Assembly (NCBI RefSeq): GCF_002906575.1 | Contig: NZ_CP026309.1 | Coordinates: forward strand, 1,798,001-1,862,000 | Length of the DNA: 64,000 bases | Direction: 5' to 3' | Origin: Salinigranum rubrum | GTDB lineage: Archaea > Halobacteriota > Halobacteria > Halobacteriales > Haloferacaceae | In this document: positions 19,956-29,335 of the stretch, in pieces | How positions within the stretch are numbered: position 1 is the stretch's first letter | How the letters are laid out: each line of letters starts with the position of its first letter | Notes under the pieces: model-generated | Told to the model about the DNA's origin: nothing | Databases searched by the model: none | Seen by the model: the letters and a program-made list of their open reading frames with translations, nothing else | Made by a program: the position numbers and the translations under genes

Positions 19956-20909
19956 ATGAGCCGACGAGTCATCGTCGACACGGACACCGCGGGCGACGAC
20001 ACCCAGGCGCTCGTGTTCTCGCTCCTCTCCGAGCGCGTGACGGTCGACGCCGTGACGGTCGTCGCGGGCAACGTGGAGTTCGAGTACGAGGTCGAGAACG
20101 CGAAGTACACGCTCGACCTCCTCGACCGGACCGACGTTCCGATCTACGAGGGCGCACAGTCGCCGCTCCTCAAAGACTGGGAGCACGCCGACCAGGTCCA
20201 CGGCGAGGGCGGCCTCGGCGGCGAACTCTTCCCCGACACGGGCATCGAGTCCGCGGAGGGACACGCCGCCGACGTCATCGTCGAGCGCGCCCGGGACGCA
20301 CCCGGCGAGGTGTCGCTCCTCTGTATCGGCCCGCTCACGAACGTCGCGCTCGCGCTCGCGCGCGAACCCGAACTTCCCGCGCTTCTCGACGAGGTGGTCG
20401 TCATGGGCGGGGCGGTCGGAACGCTCGGCAACGACACGCCCGCTGCGGAGTACAACTTCTGGGTCGACCCCGACGCCGCCAAGCGGGTCGTTCGTGACCT
20501 CGACGTGACGCTCGTCGACTGGGGCCTCACCCTCAGGGACGGGTTCTTCGGCCCCGCGGACTTCGAACGCGTCTCGGCGCTCGACACGCCCACGAGCGAG
20601 TTCTTCGAGACCATCACCGAACACCACCGGGAGTTCTCGAAGGAGCGCAGCGGGGTCGACCGCGTCACCCTCCCCGACTCGCTGGCCGCGGCCCGCCTCG
20701 TCGCCCCCGAAATCGTCGAGGAGGAGTCGCGCTACTACGTCGACGTGGACGAGCGCGAGGGCATGACCCGGGGGTACAGCCTCGTCGACGTCAACGGGGT
20801 CTTGGACAAAGAACCGAACGCGACGGTCGTCGAGTCGGTCGACTCGACGCTGTTCGGGGAGATGGTCCACGCGACGCTCGCCGGCGACGCGCCCGAGTCG
20901 GCGCTCTAG
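19956..20909 (+). CDS. inosine-uridine-type nucleoside hydrolase
   Basis: This 317-residue enzyme cleaves the N-glycosidic bond of nucleosides to free base and ribose. The calcium-binding hallmark [11 protein letters not shown] is at residues 8-18, and [12 protein letters not shown] and VVMGGAV follow as in the family. The [12 protein letters not shown] motif supplies the late active-site residues. ATG 19956 is preferred over ATG 19947. It forms a divergent pair with the ribokinase-like gene. Confidence 0.92.
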   Translation: MSRRVIVDTDTAGDDTQALVFSLLSERVTVDAVTVVAGNVEFEYEVENAKYTLDLLDRTDVPIYEGAQSPLLKDWEHADQVHGEGGLGGELFPDTGIESAEGHAADVIVERARDAPGEVSLLCIGPLTNVALALAREPELPALLDEVVVMGGAVGTLGNDTPAAEYNFWVDPDAAKRVVRDLDVTLVDWGLTLRDGFFGPADFERVSALDTPTSEFFETITEHHREFSKERSGVDRVTLPDSLAAARLVAPEIVEEESRYYVDVDEREGMTRGYSLVDVNGVLDKEPNATVVESVDSTLFGEMVHATLAGDAPESAL

Positions 20910-20977
20910 TGCAGGGGACGCGGACGCCGTTCGACCCCCTCGCGTACCGGTCACTTCCGCTCTAGACAGACGTGTCT

Positions 20978-20996
20978 CTAGGCGTGGACAGCCTAG
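20978..20996. terminator. short inverted repeat after nucleoside hydrolase
   Basis: CTAGGC, seven bases, GCCTAG lies about 70 bases after the nucleoside hydrolase stop and follows a smaller AGACA/TGTCT dyad. It is weak evidence for a transcript end. Confidence 0.3.
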
Positions 20997-21049
20997 TCCG
21001 TTCGATCCCGAATTCGTCCCGAGAGCGTCTTCTTCCCGCGTCAGGGGTT

Positions 21050-21060
21050 CTATTTAATAT
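21050..21060 (+). promoter_or_regulatory. TATA box of cupin gene
   Basis: CTATTTAATAT is centred about 29 bases before ATG 21084, consistent with a leaderless mRNA. Confidence 0.55.
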
Positions 21061-21083
21061 GCGTTCTCGTCGTCTATCGTGTG

Positions 21084-21573
21084 ATGAGTTCACAAACCAC
21101 ACCCACGGAGAAGTACGACGTCGAACTCGGTCCGCTTGGCGCAAGGCTCGAAGTCTCGGCGGACGAAAACGAGGCTAACGTCGCGGTGGTCGAGCACACG
21201 CTCGCCCCTCACTCTCTCGCCGCGCCGCTGCACCGCCACAGCCGCGAGGACGAGATTTCCCACGTGCTGGAGGGCGAGATGACCGTCCTCGCCGACGGTG
21301 AGACCTCGACGGTCTCCGCGGGGAGTACGCGGTGAAAGGTCGGGACAGTTGGCACACGTTCTGGAACGCCGGTGACGAACCGCTCCGGTTCGTCGAGATA
21401 ATCGCTCCGGGGAACTTCGCGGGTCTGTTCGCGGAGGTCGCAGAGCTCTTCCCCTGGACCCGACCGACGAGGAGAAGATGGCGGGATACCAGGCGATCAA
21501 CGACCGCTATGGGTTCGAAGTCGACTTCGACAGCGTCCCACGGCTCTGTGAGGAACACGGCCTCCGGATGTAG
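21084..21573 (+). CDS. cupin-domain protein (two apparent frameshifts)
   Basis: This is a small beta-barrel cupin of about 163 residues after repairing two frame breaks. Metal-type motifs are visible: APLHRHSREDEISHVLEGE in the first half, and SWHTFWNAGDEPLRFVEIIAPG in the second. The ending reads ATGGCGGGATAC-type codons to LCEEHGLRM. The first break is in the four-G run 21320-21323 (one more G gives SAGEYAVKGRD). The second is in the four-C run 21451-21454 (one more C gives ELFPLDPTDEEKMAGY). Substrate unknown; related cupins bind small metabolites or metals. Confidence 0.8.
21320..21323. other. probable 1-base deletion in G run
   Basis: Four G where five restore the cupin frame. Confidence 0.75.
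21451..21454. other. probable 1-base deletion in C run
   Basis: Four C where five restore the cupin frame a second time. Confidence 0.75.
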
Positions 21574-21678
21574 TGGCCCGTTCCGAGCAACCGTTACCGA
21601 CTCCACTCTGAACACACCCGCTGCATCCAGCACGCAGTCTGTGTCGGCTTGGTCGTTCTCACGAGGCGAACGGGCTTT

Positions 21679-23436
21679 TCAGGCCTCGTCGAGAAGTCGG
21701 TCGATGACGCGCTCTTTCAGGCGGTCACGCACCCGGTGGCTCGCCTCGGCGTCGGTCACCACCTCGACGACCTGCGTCCCCTCGCTCCCCACGGACTCGA
21801 CGTAGGCGTCGCGGAAGCCGTCCTCGTCGACCCGGGCAAAGGAGAGGTCGTAGACGTCCTCGGTGGCGGCGAAGTCCAGGCCGTGCGGCGTGAGGAACTG
21901 CTCGGTGAACGGGGGGTCGAAGTCGGCGATGGGAAGCATGTGGAAGATGCCGCCGCCGTCGTTGTTCACGACGACGATGGTCGCGTCGACGTCGCACCGC
22001 CCCAGCGCGAGCAGACCGTTCATGTCGTGGTAGTACGCGAGGTCACCGGTCACCAGGGTGAGCGGGTCCGTCGTCGCACTGCCCGCACCGAGCGCCGTCG
22101 AGACGACGCCGTCGATACCCGACGCGCCGCGGTTCCCGAGCGCGGTGAGCGACTTCGGGCGGGGGACGCCGAATCGGTCCAGGTCGCGGACGGGCATCGA
22201 GTTCGAGACGAACACGGTGGAAGGGTCCGGCGTCTCCGCGGCGACCGTCGCGAGCAGTCGGCCCTCGCAGAACGAGGGGGAGGAGTCGAACGCCTCGAAG
22301 TGCGCTTCGTCGGCGTCGAGCCACCGCTGCTTCCACTCTTCGCTTCCGGACCCGCGGCCGAGGGTTCGCGCGAGGCGCCACGCGAGCGTCGAGGGGTCGG
22401 CGACGACGAGGTCCGACGCCGCGAACTCCGCCTCGCGCCACCCCGCCGCGGGGTCGACGAGGAACTGCCGCGCCGACGTGCGGGCGAGGTACTTCCGGAG
22501 CGGCTTCGACGTGGGCGACGCCCCGATTCGAAAGACGACGTCGGGGTCGGGCCACGCGCCCGTCAGCGAGTCGTCGAGGAAGCCGTCGTAGCCGCCGATC
22601 ACGGGCGTCGTCCGGACGTGTCCGCCGTACCGGAGTCCCGAGAGCGGGTCCGCCAGCACCGGAAAGTTCGTCGCGTGCGCGAGTGCGGCGACCGACTCGC
22701 CGTCGACGCCCGGGGCGTCCGCGGGGCCGGCGACGATGAGCCCCCGTTCGGTGTCGAGCGCGCTCGAAAGCGTCCGGAGTTCCGTCTCGTCTATCTCGCT
22801 GACGCCGGGCGAGGTGCGGACGAACGGCGTGTCGTCGTCGCGCCCCTCGCGCGCGAGCGCCGAGAGCGAGTCGGGCACGTCGCCCTCGACGGGTGTCGGC
22901 TCCAGCGGTTTGCGGAACGGGAAGTTGAGGTGGACCGGTCCCGCGGGCGCGCCCGTCGCCTTCGCCACGGCGCGAGCAGCAGTAGTCCGAAGCGACCGGA
23001 GCTTTCGGTCCGTCGACTCGGGTTCGGCGACGTCGCGGTACCACCTGGTCGACGAGCCGAACAGTTTCTCCTGGTCGACCGTCTGGTTCGCGCCCGAGTC
23101 TCTGATCTCCGGCGGGCGGTCCGCGGTCAGGAGCAAGAGCGGGACGCGAGCCTGCGACGCCTCGATGACGGCGGGGTGGAAGTTGGCCGCCGCGGTGCCC
23201 GAGGTACAGACGAGCGGCGTCACCTCACCGGTTCGACGGGCGCGGCCGAGCGCGAAGAACGCCGAGGAGCGCTCGTCGAGGTGTGAGAAGACGTGGACGT
23301 CCTCGTGACGGTCGAACGCGACCGTGAGGGGGGTCGAGCGACTCCCCGGCGTGATGCAGACGGCGGAGACGCCGCCCCGTGCGAGTTCGTCGACGAACGC
23401 CTCGGCCCAGAGCGTGTTCCGGTTCGGCGCGGTCAT
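21679..23436 (-). CDS. menD: 2-succinyl-5-enolpyruvyl-6-hydroxy-3-cyclohexene-1-carboxylate synthase
   Basis: This 585-residue ThDP enzyme adds the succinic semialdehyde unit from 2-oxoglutarate to isochorismate, the second step of menaquinone synthesis. The N-terminal substrate region reads CITPGSRSTPLTVAFDRH, HLDERSSAFFALG and CTSGTAAANFHPAVIEA. The ThDP-binding domain has GNRGASGIDG, GDLAYYHDMNGL and the Mg motif VNNDGGGIFHMLP. Menaquinone is the main respiratory quinone of haloarchaea. The menF gene lies 760 bases upstream on the same strand, separated by an opposite-strand gene. Confidence 0.95.
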   Translation of the reverse strand: MTAPNRNTLWAEAFVDELARGGVSAVCITPGSRSTPLTVAFDRHEDVHVFSHLDERSSAFFALGRARRTGEVTPLVCTSGTAAANFHPAVIEASQARVPLLLLTADRPPEIRDSGANQTVDQEKLFGSSTRWYRDVAEPESTDRKLRSLRTTAARAVAKATGAPAGPVHLNFPFRKPLEPTPVEGDVPDSLSALAREGRDDDTPFVRTSPGVSEIDETELRTLSSALDTERGLIVAGPADAPGVDGESVAALAHATNFPVLADPLSGLRYGGHVRTTPVIGGYDGFLDDSLTGAWPDPDVVFRIGASPTSKPLRKYLARTSARQFLVDPAAGWREAEFAASDLVVADPSTLAWRLARTLGRGSGSEEWKQRWLDADEAHFEAFDSSPSFCEGRLLATVAAETPDPSTVFVSNSMPVRDLDRFGVPRPKSLTALGNRGASGIDGVVSTALGAGSATTDPLTLVTGDLAYYHDMNGLLALGRCDVDATIVVVNNDGGGIFHMLPIADFDPPFTEQFLTPHGLDFAATEDVYDLSFARVDEDGFRDAYVESVGSEGTQVVEVVTDAEASHRVRDRLKERVIDRLLDEA

Positions 23437-23546
23437 CGTCGTCCCTTGGGAGAGCGAATCAATACACCTGTGGGTTCGCGGCGACCCCGACGCCCCTAGT
23501 GTTCATAATACACATATTTCGTCTACTAGCTAACACTTTTGCATCG

Positions 23547-24080
23547 ATGCGCGTATTGATAACACGAACCATGGAGAGAACGGGCGAGGACGTGGACGTT
23601 CTGGACGCGGTAGCGCGACTCGACGACGCGTCGATGACGCTCCGGACGCGGACGCCGGTGTGTGGCGCGCGGACGACGGTCATCGACCGACTGGGCTCGC
23701 TCCGAGCCACCGGTGCAATCGCCGAGTTCGAGGTGCAGACCTGGCCCGGCGAGGTAGTGCTCTCGGACGCTGCGGCGCCCGACGGGGCCATTCGAACCTT
23801 CGAGCGCCTCGAAGGGTGGGCCGACGAGCGGGGCGCGAGCGTCCGCCCGGCGTTCGACGTCCGGACCGTCTCGTCGCTCGTCGGGAACCGCCGCGAGATA
23901 CTCACGCTCCCGATGATGTGTCTCACGGTCTCGTCGGGGGACGAACTCGTCGGCGTGTTCCCCCACCAGGAGGGAGGGAACACGGTGACCATCGGCGACT
24001 GTCTCGACGCGTTCGAGCGCCGAGCCGACGGCGACCGGGAGACCGACGCTCCGACCGGCGTCGAACCGGTCAGCCCGTAG
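23547..24080 (+). CDS. HTH-type haloarchaeal protein between menD and menF
   Basis: This protein is about 177 residues long if read from ATG 23547; ATG 23571 (MERTGEDVDVLDAV) is an alternative. It matches, from memory, a haloarchaeal family annotated as HTH domain protein: an N-terminal DMTLRTRTPVCGART-like strand, the RLGSLRATGAIAEFEVQTWPG helix-strand element, FERLEGWADERGASVRPAF and a late Cys-containing TLPMMCLTVSSGDELVGVFPH. No classical DNA-binding helix pair is obvious, so the regulator label is tentative. It is divergent from menD and convergent with menF. Confidence 0.65.
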   Translation: MRVLITRTMERTGEDVDVLDAVARLDDASMTLRTRTPVCGARTTVIDRLGSLRATGAIAEFEVQTWPGEVVLSDAAAPDGAIRTFERLEGWADERGASVRPAFDVRTVSSLVGNRREILTLPMMCLTVSSGDELVGVFPHQEGGNTVTIGDCLDAFERRADGDRETDAPTGVEPVSP

Positions 24081-24199
24081 CCCGGTCGTCCGTTCTTCGA
24101 TACGCCGGTCGTCCGCTCTCCCATACGCCCGTCGTCACTGTGTTCCGGTCGTCGCCGTCCTCGGGGACGGCGACCGGCACCGACTGACGGCGGGCCGTC

Positions 24200-25534
24200 T
24201 CACTCGTCCGCTTCGAGTTCGTCGAGGATGGGTCGGTACTTCAACTGCACCTCGTCCCACTCGCGGTCGGGGTCGGAGTCGGCGACGATTCCCACGCCGG
24301 CGAACAGCGTCACCTTCGACTGTGAGGCGACGGCCGACCGGAGCGCGACGGCGAACGAGCCGTAGCCGGCGGCGTCGATCCAGCCGACGGGTGCGGCGTA
24401 CCACCCCCGGTCGAACGGCTCCGTCTCTCGAATCGTCGCCAGCGCGTCCTCGGGCGGGAGCCCGCCCACCGCGGGCGTCGGGTGGAGCGCCTCGACCAGG
24501 TCGAGGACGTGGTAATCCCGGTCGAGTTCGGCGGTGATCGGCGTCCAGAGGTGCTGGACCGTCGCCAGCCTGCGGACGCCCCGCTCGCCCATCGCGACCG
24601 ACGCGGCGAAGGGGGCGAGCTGGTCACGGATGGTTTCGGCGACCAGGTCGTGTTCGTGGACGTTCTTGTCCGACCCCATCAGCTCGCGGGCGAGCCACTC
24701 GTCCTCCGTGGGCGTCTCGCCGCGACCGGTCGTCCCCGCGAGCGCGCCCGTCTCGACGGTGCGGCCGCGGACGGAGACCAGTCGCTCGGGCGTCGCCCCG
24801 AAGAAGGTCGCCTCCCCCGCCGCGGGCTCGACGAGAAAGCGGTGACAGTCGGGGTACTTCTCGCCCAGTCGGACGAGCGTGTCGGAGAGGGACAGCGGCG
24901 CGTCGAGGTCGACTTCGAGCGCCTGCGCGAGGACGACTTTCCGGAGGTCGCCCGCGCGGATGCGTGAGACGGCGGCCTCGACCCCCTCGCGCCAGTCGTC
25001 GAGCGCGGTCGTCCGGGTTCGCTCGCGGATGCCCGGCCGCGGGCCCATCGGGTCGTCGGCCAACCCCCGCAGTCGCTCGCGCTCGTCGTCGAGTCGGGTC
25101 TCGACGGCTTCGGGGGTGGCGTCCGGACCGACGGCGTTGACCGTGAGCCACGTCCCGTTGTCGGCGTACGTCACCTGAACGCGAGGGAAGACGAACCGGG
25201 CGTCGGGGAACGCCTCCCAGGGGCTGCGTTCGGCGCCCTCGTCGTGAAAGGCGAAGCCGCCGAACAGGCGGGGGCGGGCGGCCTCGGTACCGGCGTGGAC
25301 GTCGCCGGTCTCGAACAGCGCCTCGGCCGCCTCCCGGACGCGAGTGAACCGCTCGGGCCCGTTCGCCGTGACGGTCGCCGCGGCACCGCTTCCGACGACG
25401 GTCGCGTCGTCCGGAGCGCTCCAGACCGTCCGCGGACGCGTCGCCGTCTCGAGGACGGCCCGGAACGGCGGCTCTCGGATTCGAACCGTCCGGCTGACGA
25501 GGTGTTCGACCTCGCCAGTCCCTAGCTGTTCCAT
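24200..25534 (-). CDS. menF: isochorismate synthase
   Basis: This 444-residue chorismate-utilising enzyme converts chorismate to isochorismate at the head of the menaquinone branch. The C-terminal chorismate-binding domain shows GDLRKVVLAQALEVDL, FFGATPERLVSV, GALAGTTGRG, SDKNVHEHDLVAETI, LHPTPAVGGLP and FAGVGIVADSDPDREWDE. The family catalytic Lys/Glu pairs fall in these motifs. menD follows downstream. No other men gene is in the window. Confidence 0.93.
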   Translation of the reverse strand: MEQLGTGEVEHLVSRTVRIREPPFRAVLETATRPRTVWSAPDDATVVGSGAAATVTANGPERFTRVREAAEALFETGDVHAGTEAARPRLFGGFAFHDEGAERSPWEAFPDARFVFPRVQVTYADNGTWLTVNAVGPDATPEAVETRLDDERERLRGLADDPMGPRPGIRERTRTTALDDWREGVEAAVSRIRAGDLRKVVLAQALEVDLDAPLSLSDTLVRLGEKYPDCHRFLVEPAAGEATFFGATPERLVSVRGRTVETGALAGTTGRGETPTEDEWLARELMGSDKNVHEHDLVAETIRDQLAPFAASVAMGERGVRRLATVQHLWTPITAELDRDYHVLDLVEALHPTPAVGGLPPEDALATIRETEPFDRGWYAAPVGWIDAAGYGSFAVALRSAVASQSKVTLFAGVGIVADSDPDREWDEVQLKYRPILDELEADE

Positions 25535-25593
25535 TGCCCCCCTCTCAGGACCACGTGCTCTTGTACCTGACTATCGGACCCCCTGTCCACACC

Positions 25594-26184
25594 TCAGGCG
25601 TACCGCTCTTCCTCCCAGGGATTCGCCGTGTTCGAGTAGCCGCGTTTCTCCCAGTACCCCCTCTCAGGGGCGGTCAGGAACTCCACGCCGGAGACCCACT
25701 TCGCTCCCTTGTACGCGTACTTGTGCGGCGTGACGACCCGGAGCGGCCCGCCGTGTTCTGGGGGCAACGGCTCGCCGTCGTACTCGACCACGAACAGCAC
25801 GCCCTCCCGGAGGCAGTCGTCGAGAGGGAGGTTGGTCGTGTAGTCGTCCATCGCGTGGAACATGACGTGGACGGCGTCGTCGTCCACACCCGCCTCCTCG
25901 GCGAGCGTCGAGAAGGGAACGCCGGTGAACTCGCAGTCGAACTTGCTCCAGCCGGTGACGCAGTGGAAGTCCTGTACCTGTGTCTCCGTCGGGAGGGCCG
26001 TGAACTCCTCCCACGAGAGGTCGAGCGGGTCGTCGACGGCGCCCCACACCTCGAAGCGCCACGACTCGCGGTCCCAAGAGGGCGTGCCCGACTTCGAGAG
26101 CACGGGGAATCGGCTCGTCTCGCGCTGGCCCGGCGGGAGGCGGTCGTCGCCGTACTCGCGGTAGAGTTCGGTGAGGTCGTTCAT
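25594..26184 (-). CDS. sulfite-oxidase-type molybdopterin oxidoreductase domain protein
   Basis: This 196-residue protein consists of one oxidoreductase molybdopterin-binding domain of the SUOX/YedY type. The Mo-ligating Cys lies in QDFHCVTGWSKFD. Later motifs are FHAMDDYTTNLPLDD, EYDGEPLPPEHGGPLRVV and YKGAKWVSGVEF. No Tat or Sec signal precedes the domain, so it should be cytoplasmic, unlike periplasmic MsrP. No haem-binding partner gene is adjacent. The substrate is unknown. Confidence 0.88.
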   Translation of the reverse strand: MNDLTELYREYGDDRLPPGQRETSRFPVLSKSGTPSWDRESWRFEVWGAVDDPLDLSWEEFTALPTETQVQDFHCVTGWSKFDCEFTGVPFSTLAEEAGVDDDAVHVMFHAMDDYTTNLPLDDCLREGVLFVVEYDGEPLPPEHGGPLRVVTPHKYAYKGAKWVSGVEFLTAPERGYWEKRGYSNTANPWEEERYA

Positions 26185-26322
26185 ATCCTCCCCTCGGTCG
26201 TGAGCTACCTATTCGTACCGACTCGTCCCGTGTGAGGGGACCGACGGGGCGGCCGCCGCCGCCGTCGTCCGCCACCCCCCGCCAGAGTTAAATAAGGTCC
26301 CTTCAAACCCCCGCACAGTCAG

Positions 26323-26532
26323 ATGCCGAACGTAGAGATAACCGTCCCCGAACACCTGGAGATGCAGATCGCCCAGATGGTCGAGCAGGGCGAGTTCGTC
26401 AACCGCGAGGAGGCTATCGAGGAGTTGCTCTCGACGGGGCTTCGCGCGTACAAGACGAGCGGCCCGATGGAGGACGACCAGGAGTTCCAGGACGACGGGA
26501 TGATGGGTCACGAAGACGAGTACGTGTTCTGA
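26323..26532 (+). CDS. ribbon-helix-helix (CopG-type) protein
   Basis: This is a 69-residue acidic protein. The first 45 residues fit an RHH DNA-binding fold: a strand NVEITVPEHL, then helices MQIAQMVEQGEFVNREEAIEELLSTG. The tail is acidic and Met-rich (GMMGHEDEYVF). A TATA-like TTAAATAAGG lies about 30 bases before the ATG. Such stand-alone RHH proteins are common haloarchaeal regulators; no toxin partner is adjacent. Confidence 0.75.
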   Translation: MPNVEITVPEHLEMQIAQMVEQGEFVNREEAIEELLSTGLRAYKTSGPMEDDQEFQDDGMMGHEDEYVF

Positions 26533-26678
26533 GCGGCGAGTGCCGGCGGCGCGGTGGCCTGGCCGGAGCAGTAGCACCAGTACCAGATGAGCGCGGCGCC
26601 GACGCGGCGAGCCACGGCTACGGCCGTGTCAAACGGTTCCCAACAATCCTTAAACGGGACTCGCCCGTATCACGGGGT

Positions 26679-26957
26679 ATGCACAAGGACGAACTGCTCG
26701 AACTCCACGAGCAACTCGTGATCATCAAGGACCACTTCAAGACGCGCGAGGAGGTGCCCGACGGCCTCTTCGACGAGTACGAGAACCTCGGCGTCGAGCC
26801 CTCTCACGTCCACAAGTCGAAGTCGGAGCACAAACACGCCGTCTTCGTCCTCGGGAGCGCGCTCGCCGCCTCGATGTCCGACGACGAGTTCTCCAGCGCC
26901 GGCCGCGTCGGCAAGCGGATGGAGGAGCTCGCCGAGGACGCGGAATCGAAGCTCTGA
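26679..26957 (+). CDS. UPF0058 family protein
   Basis: This 92-residue helical protein has MHKDELLELHEQLV at the start, VEPSHVHKSKSEHKHAVFVLG in the middle and an acidic C-terminal helix. All are characteristic of archaeal UPF0058, a family of unknown function. CCTTAAAC is placed about 29 bases before the ATG, pointing to a leaderless transcript. Confidence 0.88.
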   Translation: MHKDELLELHEQLVIIKDHFKTREEVPDGLFDEYENLGVEPSHVHKSKSEHKHAVFVLGSALAASMSDDEFSSAGRVGKRMEELAEDAESKL

Positions 26958-27029
26958 ACGTGTCTGACCCGGTTGCTCCCGTGAGTCCTCACACATAGCC
27001 GTGCAGTTCGCACCGCCCACCGTTCCCCC

Positions 27030-28700
27030 GTGGCTCCCCTCGAACAGTTCGTCGTCGTCGTCGCCGTCGTCGTCTCGCTCGCCGCGGTCTGGTACGTCGA
27101 ACGGCCCGACGGGCGGTGGGGGACGCTCCTGAGACGGCGGTTCGTCGCCGGGGTTCCCTGGGGGACGCTCGTCGTCGTGAGCGTCGTCCTCGGCTTCTAC
27201 CTGTTCGTCCAGGCCGGCCTCGACTACTGGTACTCCCCCATCGTCATCCCGTTCCGGGCGTGGTCGTACTTCTATCCGCTCGGCATACTCGCGTCCGGCT
27301 TCGCCCACGGCGGGCCGAACCACCTCCTCGGGAACCTGGTCGGCACCATCGTCTTCGCTCCCATCGCCGAGTACGTGTGGGGGCACTTCCCGACCAGGCG
27401 TGGTTCCGCCTCGTTCTCGTCGTGGCGGACCAACCCGTACGTCCGGGCCTTCGTGCTGTTTCCCGGCGTCGTGTTCGCCGTGACGGTTCTCACATCCGTC
27501 TTCGCCATCGGTCCCGTCATCGGCTTCTCGGGCGTCGTGTTCGCCTTCGCCGGCTTCGCGCTCGTCCGCTACCCGCTGGTGACAATCGTCGCGCTCGTCG
27601 CCGGTCGGGTGCTCGGCCTGCTCCGGGCCACCCTCCAGAGCCCCACGCTGGAGGCGAAGGCCCAGCCGACGTTCTCGACCCCCTGGTGGGCCGAAATCGC
27701 CATCCAGGGTCACGCTATCGGCCTGCTCGTCGGCGTCCTGCTCGGGGTGTGGCTCCTCCGACGGCGCGGCGACGAGCGTCCGCCGGCCGCCCGAACCTGG
27801 GCCGGCGTCCTCCTCTTCGCGGTGTCGCAGTCGCTCTGGGCCGTCTACTGGTTCCGCGGGGGCGAGACGTACGTCCTGTTCCGCGCGCTGGGCGTCGTCC
27901 TCGTCTTCGCGCTCGCGACGCTCGTCGCCCTCACCGTCACGGGGTCGGACCGGCCGCTGTTCCGGCGGGCGGTGAGCGACGGCGGCGACCCGAGCATCCT
28001 CTCGCTCCCCCGCTGGCAGTGGGGCGTCGTCGTCATGGTGCTCGTGGCCTCGGCGCTCGCCGGTCCCGCCGTCCCGGTGAACCTCTTCACCACCTCCGAC
28101 GACCCGCTTCCCGGTGACCCGGTCGAGATCCGCGACTACCAGGTGACCTACGCCGAGGACGTCACCGACGGGATGGTCGCCGCCGTGAACGTCAGTGCGT
28201 TCGGCGAGACCACCGCCGTGAACACCTCGGGCGTCATCGTCCGCAGCCCCGAGCGCGGCATCTGGACGACTGCGGTGAGCAAGGGACGGCTCGCGTTCGA
28301 GGGGCGGACGGCCGTCCGCGTCGGCGGCGTCGGCTGGCGCGAGACGGTCGTCGTCGAGCGTCGTGGGTGGACCGTCTCCGGTGGCAACGTCACGTACCTG
28401 GTCAACCTGACGTACGACGGGGAGACGCGGACTGCCTACCGCGCGCCGCCCGCGGAGGCTTCGCCGGTGATCGGCGGCCGGAACGTCTCGGTCGCCGTCG
28501 AGGGGAGCGAGTTCCTCGTCGGCGTCTCCCGGGGGAACGAGACGGCCCGCGCGCCCATCCCCCCGGTGAACGAGTCGGTGACGCTCGACGGCGTCCAGTT
28601 CCGGCGGACGGAGAAGGGACTCCTGGCCGTCTACGAGGGTACCAGGGTCCAGGTGGCGAGGCCCGAGACCTACCGCGGACAGCAGGCGCAGCGGGACTAG
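27030..28700 (+). CDS. rhomboid-family intramembrane protease with large extracytoplasmic domain
   Basis: This 556-residue membrane protein starts with GTG. The first 340 residues carry about eight hydrophobic segments. The rhomboid motifs are AHGGPNHLLGNL, the catalytic Ser in IGFSGVVFA, and the catalytic His in QGHAIGLLVG. A last helix (WGVVVMVLVASALAGPAVP) is followed by about 190 residues rich in beta strands with many N-x-S/T sequons, probably outside the cell and glycosylated. The extra domain is longer than in minimal rhomboids. Substrates are unknown. Its end overlaps the convergent METTL5-like gene by four bases. Confidence 0.85.
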   Translation: MAPLEQFVVVVAVVVSLAAVWYVERPDGRWGTLLRRRFVAGVPWGTLVVVSVVLGFYLFVQAGLDYWYSPIVIPFRAWSYFYPLGILASGFAHGGPNHLLGNLVGTIVFAPIAEYVWGHFPTRRGSASFSSWRTNPYVRAFVLFPGVVFAVTVLTSVFAIGPVIGFSGVVFAFAGFALVRYPLVTIVALVAGRVLGLLRATLQSPTLEAKAQPTFSTPWWAEIAIQGHAIGLLVGVLLGVWLLRRRGDERPPAARTWAGVLLFAVSQSLWAVYWFRGGETYVLFRALGVVLVFALATLVALTVTGSDRPLFRRAVSDGGDPSILSLPRWQWGVVVMVLVASALAGPAVPVNLFTTSDDPLPGDPVEIRDYQVTYAEDVTDGMVAAVNVSAFGETTAVNTSGVIVRSPERGIWTTAVSKGRLAFEGRTAVRVGGVGWRETVVVERRGWTVSGGNVTYLVNLTYDGETRTAYRAPPAEASPVIGGRNVSVAVEGSEFLVGVSRGNETARAPIPPVNESVTLDGVQFRRTEKGLLAVYEGTRVQVARPETYRGQQAQRD

Positions 28701-29335
28701 GACTCTCGCCCCGCGTTCCAGACGATTCGGTACACCTCGGTCTGGAGTTCCTTTCGTTCTTCCTCGTGGAACGCGAACTGCCGTTCGAGGTCGAACGTCG
28801 CCTCGAACGCGTGGGTTACCTCGCCCCCGTTGTCGGCGGCGAACGCCTCGACGAACTCCTGGCTCCCGGCGTTGTGGATGGAGTACGACACGTCGGCGAC
28901 GCCGGCGGCCGTCGCCAGAAAGGCTCGGTCGGCGTGTTCGTGCCCGCGCTGTGCGCCGAACGGCGGGTTCATCACGACCGTCGTCCGTTCCGTCGTGGTG
29001 ATGGGCGAGCGCGTCGCGTCCGCCTGAACCCAGTGGACCGGCGTGGTCGTCCCCACCCGGATCCGGTTCTGCCGCGCCGTCGACAGCGCGGCACGGTCGA
29101 CGTCGACGCCGACGACGCGCGCCGCGCCGCGGAGGGCCGCCCCGAGCGCGAGCATTCCCGTCCCCGTGCCGAGGTCGAGGACCGTCCGCCCCTCGATGTC
29201 GCCGTTGAGGTCCGCGACGTGGACGACGTGCGCCGCGAGTTCCGGCGGCGTCGGGTACTGTTCGAGGCTCACCCGCGGGTTCTCGAACCCCGCGACGACG
29301 GCGAGCTGGGTTTCGAGTGCGGCTTTCGTCGCCAC
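28697..29335 (-). CDS. METTL5-like N6-adenine RNA methyltransferase
   Basis: This 212-residue class I SAM-dependent methyltransferase has the SAM loop VLDLGTGTGMLALGA, the acidic VGVDVDR, and the catalytic NPPF motif typical of N6-adenine methylases. The N-terminal LEQYPTPPELAAHVV matches METTL5-type and archaeal rRNA-adenine methylases. The likely target is rRNA, but tRNA is not excluded. Confidence 0.85.
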   Translation of the reverse strand: MATKAALETQLAVVAGFENPRVSLEQYPTPPELAAHVVHVADLNGDIEGRTVLDLGTGTGMLALGAALRGAARVVGVDVDRAALSTARQNRIRVGTTTPVHWVQADATRSPITTTERTTVVMNPPFGAQRGHEHADRAFLATAAGVADVSYSIHNAGSQEFVEAFAADNGGEVTHAFEATFDLERQFAFHEEERKELQTEVYRIVWNAGRES

